A stretch of 64,000 bases of DNA from a bacterium 336/3 (GTDB taxonomy: Bacteria > Bacteroidota > Bacteroidia > Cytophagales > Thermonemataceae), in contig LJIE01000001.1 in assembly GCA_001281695.1 (NCBI GenBank), forward strand, positions 2,246,586 to 2,310,585, in the 5' to 3' direction. Shown one piece after another: positions 18,025 through 27,359 of this stretch; position 1 is the first letter of the stretch; every line of letters begins with the position of its first letter. The notes beneath the pieces were generated by a model that ran no database searches, was not told the origin of the DNA, and was given only the letters and a program-made list of their open reading frames with translations. Position numbers and translations under genes: made by a program.

Positions 18025-19605
18025 ATGGCATCTTCCTCACAAACCGTACATACCAAAACAGATAAGAATATCTGGGGTGTGATTACAGCCTCCTCTGTAG
18101 GAACGCTGATTGAGTGGTACGACTTCTATATTTTTGGAAGTCTGGCAGCAATGGGTATTATTGGAAAACAATTTTTCCCTGGTGATAATCCTACAGCAGC
18201 ATTTTTAAGTTCACTAGCTACTTTTGCTGCGGGCTTTATAGTTCGTCCTTTTGGAGCTTTGTTTTTTGGACGTTTGGGTGATTTGATAGGCAGGAAATAT
18301 ACATTTTTGGTTACACTGCTTCTTATGGGTGGTTCTACTTTCTTCATAGGATTGATACCCAGTTATGCTTCTTGGGGAGCTGCTGCCCCAGCTTTGGTTC
18401 TTTTGCTACGTTTGTTACAAGGCTTGGCTTTAGGTGGCGAATATGGCGGAGCAGCTACTTATGTAGCCGAGCATGCAGGGTCTAACAAAAGAGGTTATTT
18501 TACAGCATACATTCAAACAACAGCTACTTTGGGCTTATTGATGTCTATTGGGGTGATTATTCTTACACAAATGTTTTTAAGAGATGATAAAGCTGTAAAC
18601 CCTAATGGAGCCTTTGAAGAATGGGGCTGGAGAATACCTTTCTTAGTATCTATTTTCTTAATTGTAGTTTCTGTTATTATTCGTATGAAAATGCACGAAT
18701 CACCTATGTTTAAGAAAGTAAAAGATGAAGGAAAAACATCTAAAAACCCACTCAAAGAAAGTTTTGCAAACAAAGCCAACTTAAAAATGGTATTGCTTTC
18801 TTTGTTTGGTGCGACAGCAGGGCAAGGTGTGGTATGGTATACAGGTCAGTATTATGCTCTTTCGTTTATGAATAAAACTTGTGGTATTGACTCTGCCCAA
18901 GCCAACGAAATAATTATGATTGCTATTATTTTTGTGACACCTTTCTTCTTGGTATTTGGAGCTTTATCTGATAGGATTGGACGCAAATTTATTATGATGG
19001 CAGGTTTACTGGCTGCAATGCTTGCTTACAGACCAATTTATCAAACGATGTTTGATATTTCTGATCTCAAACAGAAAAAAGAAATTATAGCAGAAACCAA
19101 AGTAACAACACAAGGAGAACTTGTAAAAGGTAAAAAAGACTCTTTGGTTACTACTAAAACTACCAAAGTGTTTGAAGATGGAACAAAAGCAACTCTCATT
19201 GCCAAAGTAACCAAATTTGAAGATACCAATAAAAAACCTAAAGAAGAGAAATCTAAAGCTGTAAGATTAAGTAGTAGTGATAAAACTATGATGATATTTT
19301 TGATTTTTATTCAAATATTCTTTGTGACAATGGTATATGGACCAATAGCTGCATTCTTGGTGGAAATTTTCCCAACTAAAATACGCTATACTTCTATGTC
19401 GTTACCTTACCACATTGGAAATGGTATATTTGGAGGACTTACACCTTATATAGTTACAAGAGTTATTGAAGCTACCAAAACTACAGAAAATCCCTCAGGC
19501 GATATTTTGGCAGGTTTATGGTATCCCATAGGTATTGCAGCTCTTACATTCATCATAGGTATGATTTACTTGCCCAGTCGTACAGATAAAGAAGTGATGG
19601 ACTAA
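18025..19605 (+). CDS. MHS-family MFS carboxylate:H+ symporter with an inserted loop domain
   Basis: 526 residues, about 12 transmembrane segments. The start SSVGTLIEWYDFYIFGSLAA (24-42), RPFGALFFGRLGDLIGRKYTFL (74-95) and the ALGGEYGGAATYVAEH motif (135-150) are diagnostic of the metabolite:H+ symporter family (ProP, KgtP, ShiA), which take up organic acids or osmolytes. Residues about 342-420 form a Lys/Thr-rich hydrophilic insertion between late transmembrane helices, beyond usual family length (about 430-450). Position between a porin and the acs regulatory block suggests acetate or another short carboxylate as substrate. Confidence 0.88.
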   Translation: MASSSQTVHTKTDKNIWGVITASSVGTLIEWYDFYIFGSLAAMGIIGKQFFPGDNPTAAFLSSLATFAAGFIVRPFGALFFGRLGDLIGRKYTFLVTLLLMGGSTFFIGLIPSYASWGAAAPALVLLLRLLQGLALGGEYGGAATYVAEHAGSNKRGYFTAYIQTTATLGLLMSIGVIILTQMFLRDDKAVNPNGAFEEWGWRIPFLVSIFLIVVSVIIRMKMHESPMFKKVKDEGKTSKNPLKESFANKANLKMVLLSLFGATAGQGVVWYTGQYYALSFMNKTCGIDSAQANEIIMIAIIFVTPFFLVFGALSDRIGRKFIMMAGLLAAMLAYRPIYQTMFDISDLKQKKEIIAETKVTTQGELVKGKKDSLVTTKTTKVFEDGTKATLIAKVTKFEDTNKKPKEEKSKAVRLSSSDKTMMIFLIFIQIFFVTMVYGPIAAFLVEIFPTKIRYTSMSLPYHIGNGIFGGLTPYIVTRVIEATKTTENPSGDILAGLWYPIGIAALTFIIGMIYLPSRTDKEVMD

Positions 19606-19662
19606 AAGAATGATAGATGTTCATATTAAATGATAATTTTTCAACATTAAAATAAAAAAATC

Positions 19663-19938
19663 ATGGATGCGATTAAAAAAATTCTTGGAGTTGTTTGGCT
19701 TGTATTAGCCCCAACGCTTGTATTGATGATGATACGACAATTTGTAACAGAAATTCCTGAACTTGAAAAAGCAATTGCAGATGGTAAAAAACCAGCCAGC
19801 GAGATGCAAAGTACTTATATATTTTGGATTATCACAATTACCATTTTTGTGCCTATTGCAACAGGCTTAGGCCTATTTGGGTATTATGCCCTCAAAAATG
19901 AGTATAAGCAAATTGCAACCTCCTCAGCTGAGTTATGA
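19663..19938 (+). CDS. Small two-helix membrane protein (DUF6814-like)
   Basis: 91 residues with two transmembrane helices, about 7-25 (ILGVVWLVLAPTLVLMMI) and 51-75 (IFWIITITIFVPIATGLGLFGYYAL), joined by a polar loop IPELEKAIADGKKPASEM. It resembles the DUF6814 proteins that sit next to MHS transporters in Bacteroidota; function unknown, possibly an accessory subunit of the transporter. Located 57 bp after the transporter gene on the same strand. Confidence 0.65.
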   Translation: MDAIKKILGVVWLVLAPTLVLMMIRQFVTEIPELEKAIADGKKPASEMQSTYIFWIITITIFVPIATGLGLFGYYALKNEYKQIATSSAEL

Positions 19939-19944
19939 TAAACT

Positions 19945-19970
19945 TTGTAGGGGCATATTTGCCCCTACAA
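19945..19970. repeat. Dispersed GC-rich palindrome (TTGTAGRGGC type)
   Basis: Perfect 11-bp arms TTGTAGGGGCA (19945-19955) and TGCCCCTACAA (19960-19970), loop TATT, just after the stop at 19938. Locally GC-rich in an AT-rich genome and sharing TTGTAGRGGC with the copy at 1644-1678. As RNA it would form a stable hairpin, but without a T-run it is not a standard terminator. Confidence 0.6.
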
Positions 19971-20049
19971 GAAATGTTGTGTTTTAAGAAAGTAAAGCGA
20001 TATTTTATTGGAATATCGCTTTCTCAAACTTTCAAAATATAAACTAAAG

Positions 20050-20250
20050 ATGAAGAATCTACAAAAAATAACACCCAAAATTGTACTTGTATTTGTAGTG
20101 GCTATGTTGTTATTTAATTTTCCAATATTGGCTATTTTCAATCAAGTAGATTTTTTTATGGGCTTACCCAGTGTTGTGGTATATATCTTTGTAGTGTGGT
20201 TTTTGGTGATAGGGGCTTTATTTTTTATCTTTAATAAAAAAGAATCTTAA
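20050..20250 (+). CDS. Small two-helix membrane protein
   Basis: 66 residues from ATG 20050 (an upstream in-frame ATG at 20008 gives an unlikely polar extension, YRFLKLSKYKLK). Two hydrophobic helices, IVLVFVVAMLLFNFPILAIF and VVVYIFVVWFLVIGALFFIF, with KKES at the end. It lies 5 bp before the symporter-kinase start. Small proteins of this shape often accompany SLC5/SSS-type symporters; it may be a subunit of the fused sensor that follows. No named family is certain. Confidence 0.6.
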   Translation: MKNLQKITPKIVLVFVVAMLLFNFPILAIFNQVDFFMGLPSVVVYIFVVWFLVIGALFFIFNKKES

Positions 20251-20255
20251 ATACA

Positions 20256-22895
20256 ATGAACTGGGGAATTATTGTCATAGCGTCTCTTTTATATTTGACC
20301 TTGCTCTTTGTATTGGCTTATTTGGCTGATAAAAAGGCTCAAAACCATCAGAGCCTTATCAATTCTCCTTATATATATGCATTGTCATTGGCTGTTTATT
20401 GTACAGCATGGACCTATTATGGTTCAGTAGGCAGAGCCAGTAAAAGTGGTATCGATTTTCTTTTAATTTACTTAGGCCCCACACTTTCAGCACCTTTATG
20501 GTGGTTTATCATCCGAAAAATTATTAGAATTTCTAAAATACAAAATATCTCTAACATTGCTGATTTGATAGCAACTCGTTATGGTAAAAGTGCTACTTTA
20601 GGAGCTATTGTAACTATCGTATCTGTTTTAGGGGTTGTTCCTTATATATCGTTGCAAATCAAAGCAATAGGAGAAAGTTTTAGTATCATGATTGCTACTC
20701 AAGAAGCTTCTGTTATTAAACCAGTTTATATAGATTATGCCTTTTATACAACGATTGTTTTAGCAATTTTTACTTTATACTTTGGAACACGCCAACTGGA
20801 TTTGAATAAAAAAAATGAAGGAATGGTATTTGCCATTGCTTTTGAGTCTTTATTCAAACTATGTGCTTTTTTGGTAGTGGGTAGTTATGTGACATTCTTT
20901 ATTTTTGATGGTTTTGGAGATGTTTTTTCAAGGGCATTTGCTCAAAAAGAACTTCAACATTTGTTTACCATCAATACTCAGTCAAGTTATAAGTCTTTGG
21001 AGTGGTTTTTGGTAGGCTTAGCTTCCATGTTTGCCATTATGTTTCTGCCTCGTCAATTTCAGATGCTTGTGGCTGAAAACAAACAGGAAAAACATCTCCA
21101 GAAGGCAATTTGGCTATTTCCTTTATATCTATTCATTATCAATATTTTTGTAATGCCTATTGCCCTTGCAGGCAAACTTTCTTTTCCTGATAGTAATATA
21201 GATGCAGATACTTACATTTTAGCATTACCTTTAGCCAATAATCAGAATTTAATAGCCTTAATTACCTATTTGGGAGGATTTGCAGCAGCAACCAGTATGG
21301 TGATAGTAGCTTCACTTGCACTTAGTTTGATGCTTACAAATAACCTATTTATTCCTATCAGTTTGTCTTTTTCTATTACTAAACACCTAAAAGATAGGCA
21401 ATGGGGACGTTGGGTACTTTACACACGCAGATTGAGTGTAGTTTTGATCTTGATATTGGCTTATGGGTATTTAAAAGTAATTGCTGATACACCACTTGTT
21501 TCAATAGGACTAATTTCGTTTGTGGCTGTTTCACAGTTTGCACCAGCCATTATTGGAGGGCTTTATTGGAAAGATGCAACACAAAAAGGAGCTATGGCAG
21601 GTATTCTGACAGGTTTTTTGATATGGACTTTTACGCTCATACTTCCTACTCTCATTAATAAAGGTATTTTTCCTGAAAGTATTCTTAGTGAAGGACTATG
21701 GGGAGTAAATTGGTTGAAACCTTATCAATTATTTGGACTCAAAGAATTGGAGCCTGTGGCACATTCATTATTTTGGAGCTTATTATTCAATATGGCAATG
21801 TATGTTTTTGTTTCCATACAAACGAATCAAACCTCACAAGAACGTAGTCAAGCAGAGTTTTTTGTAGATGTTTTCAAATATTCCAATATTTATGAAGAGG
21901 CAGTAGTTTGGAAAGGAATAGCTCATAAAAAAGATTTAGAAGGACTTTTAAGTAGTTTTTTGGGAGTTGAAAAAGCGAAGAACTTACTTGCAGATTTTGA
22001 AAAAGAACAAAATATAGCTTCTGAGAACAATCAGGAAAATAATGCTCGATTGGTAAAATATGCCGAAAGAATATTAGCAAGTACCATTGGTTCTACATCT
22101 GCTCGTATTTTGGTGGCTTCAGTAGTACAAGAAGATGAAATAAGTAAAGAAGAGTTACTTCAAATGTTAAAAGAATCGCAAGAACTAAAAAAACTCAATT
22201 TTGAACTCAAAAAAACAGATATACAAAAAAATGAATTTATAGGCACAGTAACCCACGAGCTTCGTACACCCATTACATCCATTCGTTCTTTTTCAGAGAT
22301 TTTATATGATAATCCTGATTTAGATGAAAACCAACGCCAGCAGTTTTTACAAACAGTCATCAATGAAACTCAGCGTATGGAACGCTTGATTAATCAGGTA
22401 TTAGATTTGGAAAAATTTGATTCAGGAAAACAAGTACTAAGTTTAGAAAAAATTGATATACAAGAGGTTATAAAAGAAGCAATAGGTATTTATCAAACAG
22501 TTATTCAAGAAAAAAATTTGAATTTTGTGGTCAATGCAACACAACAAAATATTTTTATTCTGGCTGATAAGGATAGAATCTTGCAAATTGTGCTTAATTT
22601 TCTTTCTAATGCTGTGAAGTTTTCGAAAAAAAATATTATAATAGATAGCCAAATAGAACAAGATAGCGTTAGAGTAGTGGTAGCAGATGATGGAAAAGGA
22701 GTTCCTGCCGAATTGAAAGAAGCTATTTTTGAGAAATTCTTTCAGGCAGAAAACCAGACAATCAAAAAACCTAAAGGAAGTGGTTTGGGGCTTGCTATTT
22801 GTAAGAAAATTATTCAATATCATAAAGGACAAATAGGAGTAGAAACCTCTAATGGTTTAACTAAATTCTATTTTACTTTACCTCTAGTCAATTAA
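20256..22895 (+). CDS. Na+/solute symporter-STAC-histidine kinase (CbrA/CrbS-like sensor)
   Basis: 879 residues. Residues about 1-520 are an SLC5/SSS-type transporter with 12-13 transmembrane helices (SLAVYCTAWTYYGSVG near 45, MFLPRQFQMLVAEN near 262). Residues about 545-640 match the STAC linker domain of such sensors (AVVWKGIAHKKDLEGLLSSF, then LASTIGSTSARILVASV). Then comes a HisKA dimer with phospho-acceptor H667 in THELRTP, and a HATPase domain with N-box N785 (NFLSNAVKFS), G1 DDGKG, F-box FEKFFQ and G2 GSGLGL. No PAS domain. Same architecture as CbrA and CrbS, which sense histidine/carbon or acetate. It is followed at 10 bp by a receiver gene and then acs. Confidence 0.9.
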   Translation: MNWGIIVIASLLYLTLLFVLAYLADKKAQNHQSLINSPYIYALSLAVYCTAWTYYGSVGRASKSGIDFLLIYLGPTLSAPLWWFIIRKIIRISKIQNISNIADLIATRYGKSATLGAIVTIVSVLGVVPYISLQIKAIGESFSIMIATQEASVIKPVYIDYAFYTTIVLAIFTLYFGTRQLDLNKKNEGMVFAIAFESLFKLCAFLVVGSYVTFFIFDGFGDVFSRAFAQKELQHLFTINTQSSYKSLEWFLVGLASMFAIMFLPRQFQMLVAENKQEKHLQKAIWLFPLYLFIINIFVMPIALAGKLSFPDSNIDADTYILALPLANNQNLIALITYLGGFAAATSMVIVASLALSLMLTNNLFIPISLSFSITKHLKDRQWGRWVLYTRRLSVVLILILAYGYLKVIADTPLVSIGLISFVAVSQFAPAIIGGLYWKDATQKGAMAGILTGFLIWTFTLILPTLINKGIFPESILSEGLWGVNWLKPYQLFGLKELEPVAHSLFWSLLFNMAMYVFVSIQTNQTSQERSQAEFFVDVFKYSNIYEEAVVWKGIAHKKDLEGLLSSFLGVEKAKNLLADFEKEQNIASENNQENNARLVKYAERILASTIGSTSARILVASVVQEDEISKEELLQMLKESQELKKLNFELKKTDIQKNEFIGTVTHELRTPITSIRSFSEILYDNPDLDENQRQQFLQTVINETQRMERLINQVLDLEKFDSGKQVLSLEKIDIQEVIKEAIGIYQTVIQEKNLNFVVNATQQNIFILADKDRILQIVLNFLSNAVKFSKKNIIIDSQIEQDSVRVVVADDGKGVPAELKEAIFEKFFQAENQTIKKPKGSGLGLAICKKIIQYHKGQIGVETSNGLTKFYFTLPLVN

Positions 22896-22905
22896 ATTTT
22901 TTTAT

Positions 22906-23274
22906 ATGAAAGTGTTAATAGTTGATGACGAACCTAATATCTTGATGTCTTTGGACTTTTTAATGCGAAAAGAAGGCTATGATGTATTGGTTGCTCGTAA
23001 TGGAAAAGAAGCTCTTGAAAGCCTTGAAAATAACGAACCTGATATGGTTTTACTCGATATTATGATGCCAGATGTAGATGGCTATGAAATATGCCAATAC
23101 ATCCGAAAACAAGAAAATTTACAAAACTGCAAAGTGATTTTTTTGAGTGCTAAAGCCAAAGAAGCTGATATACAGAAAGGATATGAAGCGGGTGCTGACT
23201 TTTATATGACAAAACCCTTTTCTAATAAGAACTTAATTGGTAAAGTAAAAGAATTGTTACTCTACCATGAATAA
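22906..23274 (+). CDS. Stand-alone response-regulator receiver
   Basis: 122 residues, only a CheY-like receiver domain. Acidic triad D7-D8-E9, phospho-acceptor D51 in VLLDIMMP, T/S in FLSAKA near 84-89 and K103 or K104 in MTKPFS. It lacks any DNA-binding or output domain. It is 10 bp after the symporter kinase and is its obvious partner. CrbR/CbrB, the usual partners, carry LuxR or sigma54 output domains, so here the signal must be passed on by protein-protein contact or act on the kinase itself. Confidence 0.93.
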   Translation: MKVLIVDDEPNILMSLDFLMRKEGYDVLVARNGKEALESLENNEPDMVLLDIMMPDVDGYEICQYIRKQENLQNCKVIFLSAKAKEADIQKGYEAGADFYMTKPFSNKNLIGKVKELLLYHE

Positions 23275-23327
23275 TAAACCTAAGTAGAGATAAATTTTAC
23301 ATCATTTATACTAAAAATATTACAATT

Positions 23328-25238
23328 ATGCTATCTAAAATCAACACCTTGAGCGGATACTTGTATGAGTATCAAAAAAGTATTGCCAATCCCGAAGACT
23401 TTTGGGACAGTGTAGCTCAACAATTTTTCTGGAGAAAAACATGGGATAAAGTGTTAGATTGGAATTTTGATAATTTAGACGTGAAATGGTTTATCAATGG
23501 TAAACTTAATATTACGGAAAATATCTTTGAGAAAAATCTATTTATGTTAGGTAATAAACCAGCTATTATTTTTGAAGCAAATGACCCCAAAGAACCTACT
23601 GTAACTCTTACATATAATCAACTATATGAAAAGGTTTCTCAGTTTGCTAATGTGCTTTTAGCCAATGGCATCAGAAAAGGAGATAGAGTAGCCATTTATA
23701 TTCCAATGGTGCCAGAGGCAGCTATTGCCATGCTTGCTTGTGCAAGAATTGGGGCTATTCATTCTGTTGTTTTTGCAGGTTTTTCAGCTTCTTCATTGTC
23801 TGATAGAATTAATGATGCAGAAGCCAAAATGGTGATAACCTCTGATGGCAATTATCGTGGAGCAAAATCGATTGATGTTAAATCGGTGGTAGATGAAGCC
23901 CTCGAAACCTGCTCATCTGTTCAGAAAGTAATTGTTTTGGAACGTACCAAAACGCCTGTAACCATGAAAGAAGGCAGAGATATTTGGTGGCATGATGCCA
24001 TTAAGGGTGTTGCTACTGAAAACAAAGCCGAAGAAATGGATTCAGAAGATATGCTTTTCATTCTTTATACATCAGGCTCTACGGGAAAGCCCAAAGGAGT
24101 AGTACACTCCACTGGAGGCTATATGGTTTATACAGCTTATACTTTCCGAAATGTATTTCAGTATGAACCACAAGATATATTTTGGTGTACTGCTGATGTG
24201 GGTTGGGTAACAGGACATTCTTATATTGTATATGGACCATTACTCAATGGTGCAACGGTAGTGATGTTTGAGGGAGTTCCTACCTATCCTGATGTAGATA
24301 GATTCTGGGATGTAGTAGAAAAGCACAAAGTAACCCATCTTTATACAGCACCCACAGCCATCAGAGCTTTGATGGCTTATGGAACAGAACCTATTCAAAA
24401 ACATGATTTGAGTAGTTTAAAAGTATTAGGGTCTGTGGGTGAACCTATTAATGAAGAGGCTTGGCAATGGTATTATCACCATGTAGGTAAAGGAAATTGC
24501 CCTGTAGTAGATACTTGGTGGCAAACTGAAACAGGAGGGATGATGATGTCACCATTAGCTGGCATTACACCTACTAAACCAGGGTATGCTACACTTCCAC
24601 TTCCTGGAATTCAGCCTATTATTGTAGACAATGAAGGTAATGAGCTGAAAGGCAACAACGTAGAAGGTAATTTATGTATCAAATTTCCTTGGCCTTCCAT
24701 GATACGAACTACTTATGGCGACCACGAAAGATGTATCAATACTTATTTTAGAAGTTTTAAAAACTTGTATTTTACAGGTGATGGTGTAAAACGTGATGCA
24801 GATGGGTATTATCGCATTTTAGGACGTGTAGATGATGTTATCAATGTTTCAGGACACCGTTTGGGAACAGCTGAAGTAGAAAATGCTATCAATTCACATC
24901 CTTTGGTACTCGAATCGGCTGTGGTAGGCTACCCCCATGACATCAAAGGGCAGGGCATTTATGCGTATGTAATTTTAGATAGTGCAAGTCAGAACCATGA
25001 AGCAGATAAAATCAAACAAAGTTTGCTGACAACAGTTACAAAAGTTATTGGACCCATTGCCAAACCAGATGTGATTCAGATTGTTTCGGGGCTACCTAAA
25101 ACTCGTTCAGGTAAGATTATGCGTAGAATATTGCGTAAAGTGGCAGAAGGCGATGTTTCAAATTTAGGAGATACTTCTACACTCCTTGACCCAAGCATTG
25201 TAGACGAAATTGTATCAGGGGCAGGACTTAAAAAATAG
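23328..25238 (+). CDS. acs: Acetyl-CoA synthetase
   Basis: 636 residues, typical length. ATP plus acetate plus CoA to acetyl-CoA and AMP, cytosolic. ANL-superfamily motifs: P-loop YTSGSTGKPKGVVH at 247-260, the adenine/acetate pocket segment VDTWWQTETGG near 395, the hinge region GRVDDVINVSGHRLGTAE near 505, and catalytic lysine K596 in KTRSGKIMRR, the site that is acetylated by Pat enzymes in other bacteria. Last gene of the sensor block and ended by a long terminator. Regulation by the upstream kinase/receiver pair is inferred from position and from CrbSR precedents. Confidence 0.96.
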   Translation: MLSKINTLSGYLYEYQKSIANPEDFWDSVAQQFFWRKTWDKVLDWNFDNLDVKWFINGKLNITENIFEKNLFMLGNKPAIIFEANDPKEPTVTLTYNQLYEKVSQFANVLLANGIRKGDRVAIYIPMVPEAAIAMLACARIGAIHSVVFAGFSASSLSDRINDAEAKMVITSDGNYRGAKSIDVKSVVDEALETCSSVQKVIVLERTKTPVTMKEGRDIWWHDAIKGVATENKAEEMDSEDMLFILYTSGSTGKPKGVVHSTGGYMVYTAYTFRNVFQYEPQDIFWCTADVGWVTGHSYIVYGPLLNGATVVMFEGVPTYPDVDRFWDVVEKHKVTHLYTAPTAIRALMAYGTEPIQKHDLSSLKVLGSVGEPINEEAWQWYYHHVGKGNCPVVDTWWQTETGGMMMSPLAGITPTKPGYATLPLPGIQPIIVDNEGNELKGNNVEGNLCIKFPWPSMIRTTYGDHERCINTYFRSFKNLYFTGDGVKRDADGYYRILGRVDDVINVSGHRLGTAEVENAINSHPLVLESAVVGYPHDIKGQGIYAYVILDSASQNHEADKIKQSLLTTVTKVIGPIAKPDVIQIVSGLPKTRSGKIMRRILRKVAEGDVSNLGDTSTLLDPSIVDEIVSGAGLKK

Positions 25239-25271
25239 GTGTCTGTTTAGAAATAAAAATACATTGTATTC

Positions 25272-25326
25272 AAAAAATACACAAAATAATTTTCACAGAA
25301 AGTTATTTTGTGTATTTTTTTTTTAG
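25272..25326 (+). terminator. Terminator of acs
   Basis: Perfect 18-bp stem AAAAAATACACAAAATAA (25272-25289) / TTATTTTGTGTATTTTTT (25303-25320), 13-nt loop, followed by TTTT. Unusually long for a bacterial terminator. Confidence 0.85.
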
Positions 25327-25358
25327 ATTTGCAATAAAAATAAATCTCTTTTACACTT

Positions 25359-26246
25359 ATGAAAGAAGTCTTAGACCATTTATTCACTGTTGAATCTCTT
25401 ATTAGTATTCTATCTCTAACCTTGATGGAAATTGTATTGGGTATTGATAACATTGTTTTTATTTCTGTAATTGCTAATAAGTTGGAACCAACAGAAAGAA
25501 AGAAAGCTACAAATATTGGATTAGTTATAGCCATTATTCCAAGAGTTGTATTATTGTTTGCAATTTCTTGGATTATCAAGCTTACAACACCTTTATTTCA
25601 TTTAGTAGTACCCATTACCAATTTTGACTTTCACCCAAGTGGTAGAGATTTGATTTTATTGGCAGGTGGTTTATTCTTGATTTATAAAGCAACTACTGAG
25701 ATTCATCATAAATTACAAGGACAAGAAGAAGTAGTAGGCAGAGCTAAAAACTCTTCTATGGGAGGTGTTATTGTACAAATTGCACTTCTAAATATTGTTT
25801 TCTCTTTTGACTCTATCCTAACAGCCATTGGTATGGTGGATGCAGCAAAACCTGAAAACTTGTGGATTATGATTCTTGCAGTGGTTTTTTCTATGGTTAT
25901 CATGATTTTCTTTGCAGGTCCTGTAAACCATTTTGTAAATAAAAACCCAACAGTAAAAATGCTTGCATTGGCTTTCCTTGTGATGATTGGTACAATTTTG
26001 ATTATGGAAGGTTTAGAAAAAGAAGTATCAAAAGAGTATGTCTACTTTGCTATGTTCTTTGCTTTAATGGTAGAACTCTTGAATTTACGTATGATGCGAA
26101 AAGCTCAGGCTATCAGGCTACGTATGCGTTATGTAAAAGATTTAGAAGATGACAATGCCTCTGAAGCAAACCTTGTAGATTCTGAGATGACACGCAAACA
26201 GTTGGATGTAAAACACCTGAAGGGTAAGGTAAAAGATAAAGAATAG
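25359..26246 (+). CDS. TerC-family membrane protein (possible metal exporter)
   Basis: 295 residues, about seven to eight transmembrane helices. TerC/Alx family: acidic motifs LMEIVLGIDN at 22-31 and FSFDSILTAIGM at 149-159 place the conserved acidic residues of both halves in the membrane. Relatives include Alx and MeeF/MeeY manganese exporters; here substrate is unproven. The C-terminal 40 residues are hydrophilic. No yybP-ykoY-type leader fits in the 38 bp between the acs terminator and the start. A terminator follows. Confidence 0.9.
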   Translation: MKEVLDHLFTVESLISILSLTLMEIVLGIDNIVFISVIANKLEPTERKKATNIGLVIAIIPRVVLLFAISWIIKLTTPLFHLVVPITNFDFHPSGRDLILLAGGLFLIYKATTEIHHKLQGQEEVVGRAKNSSMGGVIVQIALLNIVFSFDSILTAIGMVDAAKPENLWIMILAVVFSMVIMIFFAGPVNHFVNKNPTVKMLALAFLVMIGTILIMEGLEKEVSKEYVYFAMFFALMVELLNLRMMRKAQAIRLRMRYVKDLEDDNASEANLVDSEMTRKQLDVKHLKGKVKDKE

Positions 26247-26298
26247 AAATAAGATATAAGGCAAAAGATGTGAGATAAGAATAAACATCATAAAAAAT

Positions 26299-26330
26299 AA
26301 TACCCTATAATACTTATAGGGTATTTTTCT
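26299..26330 (+). terminator. Terminator of terC-family gene
   Basis: 12-bp stem AATACCCTATAA (26299-26310) / TTATAGGGTATT (26314-26325), loop TAC, then TTTCT. Ends 20 bp before the next gene. Confidence 0.85.
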
Positions 26331-26350
26331 AAAAATTAAACCTAAAAACA

Positions 26351-27295
26351 ATGATTATTTATAATTCCAAAAATTGGAGTCTAGTTATAAAAAGTATATT
26401 TGGGTTTGGCTATGCATATAATGTTAGAGAACTACTTAAAATACAATCGATTATACTTGTTTATTGCTTGATAGTTGTTTATTTGCGTTTGCATATATTC
26501 AATAATGTCAAAGATTATCCAATTGAACTAAATGTTACATTTCTTTCTTTGATTGGGGTAATTATGGGTTTGACTCTGGTATTTCGTACCAACTCTTCGT
26601 ATGATAGATGGTGGGAAGGGCGTAAACTCTGGGGAGCTCTTATCAATGAAAGTCGTACGATGGCATCCAATTTTTATGCTCTTTTAACTCTCAATCCTCA
26701 AGAAAGACGTTATTTAGCAGCTCAAATTGGTAATTTTGCCTATGCTTTGCAAGGGCATCTCAGAGATAGTGTTAATATGGATCATCTTGACTCAGCAGGA
26801 GATGCTACTTATATAGATGAACTCCGAAAGGCCAAACATATTCCACATCGAATAGCCACCAACATATTTGTAAAAATGGAAGAGCTTTACAAAAAAGGAC
26901 TTTTTACAGATGTAGATAAAATAAATATCAAAGAACAAATAGAACAGATGATTAATGTGATGGGAGCTTGTGAACGTATCAAAAATTCACCTATTCCTTT
27001 TTCCCATGTTTCGTTTATCAAAAGTTTCATTATTTTGTATTGTATCATATTACCTTTAGGAATGGTGGATACATTTCATTATTACACTGTTCCTGCTGTA
27101 TTTTTGATAAGCTATGCACTTGCTGGGGTAGAAATCATATCAGAAGAAATAGAACAACCTTTTGGTACAGATGCTAATGACCTTCCTTTATTGCATATAT
27201 CAAATGTAATTAAGAGCAATGTTTATGAAATTATGGAAGTACCTATAGATAAAGAATTGCCTATTGCCAAAGAAAATAAAATGGTATTAATATAG
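26351..27295 (+). CDS. Bestrophin-family ion channel
   Basis: 314 residues, membrane protein with hydrophobic helices near 20-50, 60-80, 220-245 and 250-270. Bacterial bestrophins form pentameric ion channels. Hallmarks: LVFRTNSSYDRWWEGRKLWG (about 75-95), RIKNSPIPFSH (about 213-223) and GVEIISEEIEQPFGTDANDL (about 265-285). These match the bacterial bestrophin-like group (UPF0187). Physiological ion not deducible. It is convergent with the cyclase-like gene. Confidence 0.9.
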   Translation: MIIYNSKNWSLVIKSIFGFGYAYNVRELLKIQSIILVYCLIVVYLRLHIFNNVKDYPIELNVTFLSLIGVIMGLTLVFRTNSSYDRWWEGRKLWGALINESRTMASNFYALLTLNPQERRYLAAQIGNFAYALQGHLRDSVNMDHLDSAGDATYIDELRKAKHIPHRIATNIFVKMEELYKKGLFTDVDKINIKEQIEQMINVMGACERIKNSPIPFSHVSFIKSFIILYCIILPLGMVDTFHYYTVPAVFLISYALAGVEIISEEIEQPFGTDANDLPLLHISNVIKSNVYEIMEVPIDKELPIAKENKMVLI

Positions 27296-27359
27296 AAGTA
27301 CAAAAAGGATTTTTAAAGTAGAAAAAAATATTAGAAATTTTCTAAATATAATCCAAAAG

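Noticed and set aside
25327-25358. Manganese (yybP-ykoY) riboswitch before the TerC-family gene
   Set aside because: Only about 30 bp separate the acs terminator from the start codon, too short for the riboswitch, and no matching core motif is seen.
25328-25359. Promoter TTTG-N20-TACACTTA before the TerC-family gene
   Set aside because: The predicted start would fall inside the coding sequence and the -7 box has two mismatches.
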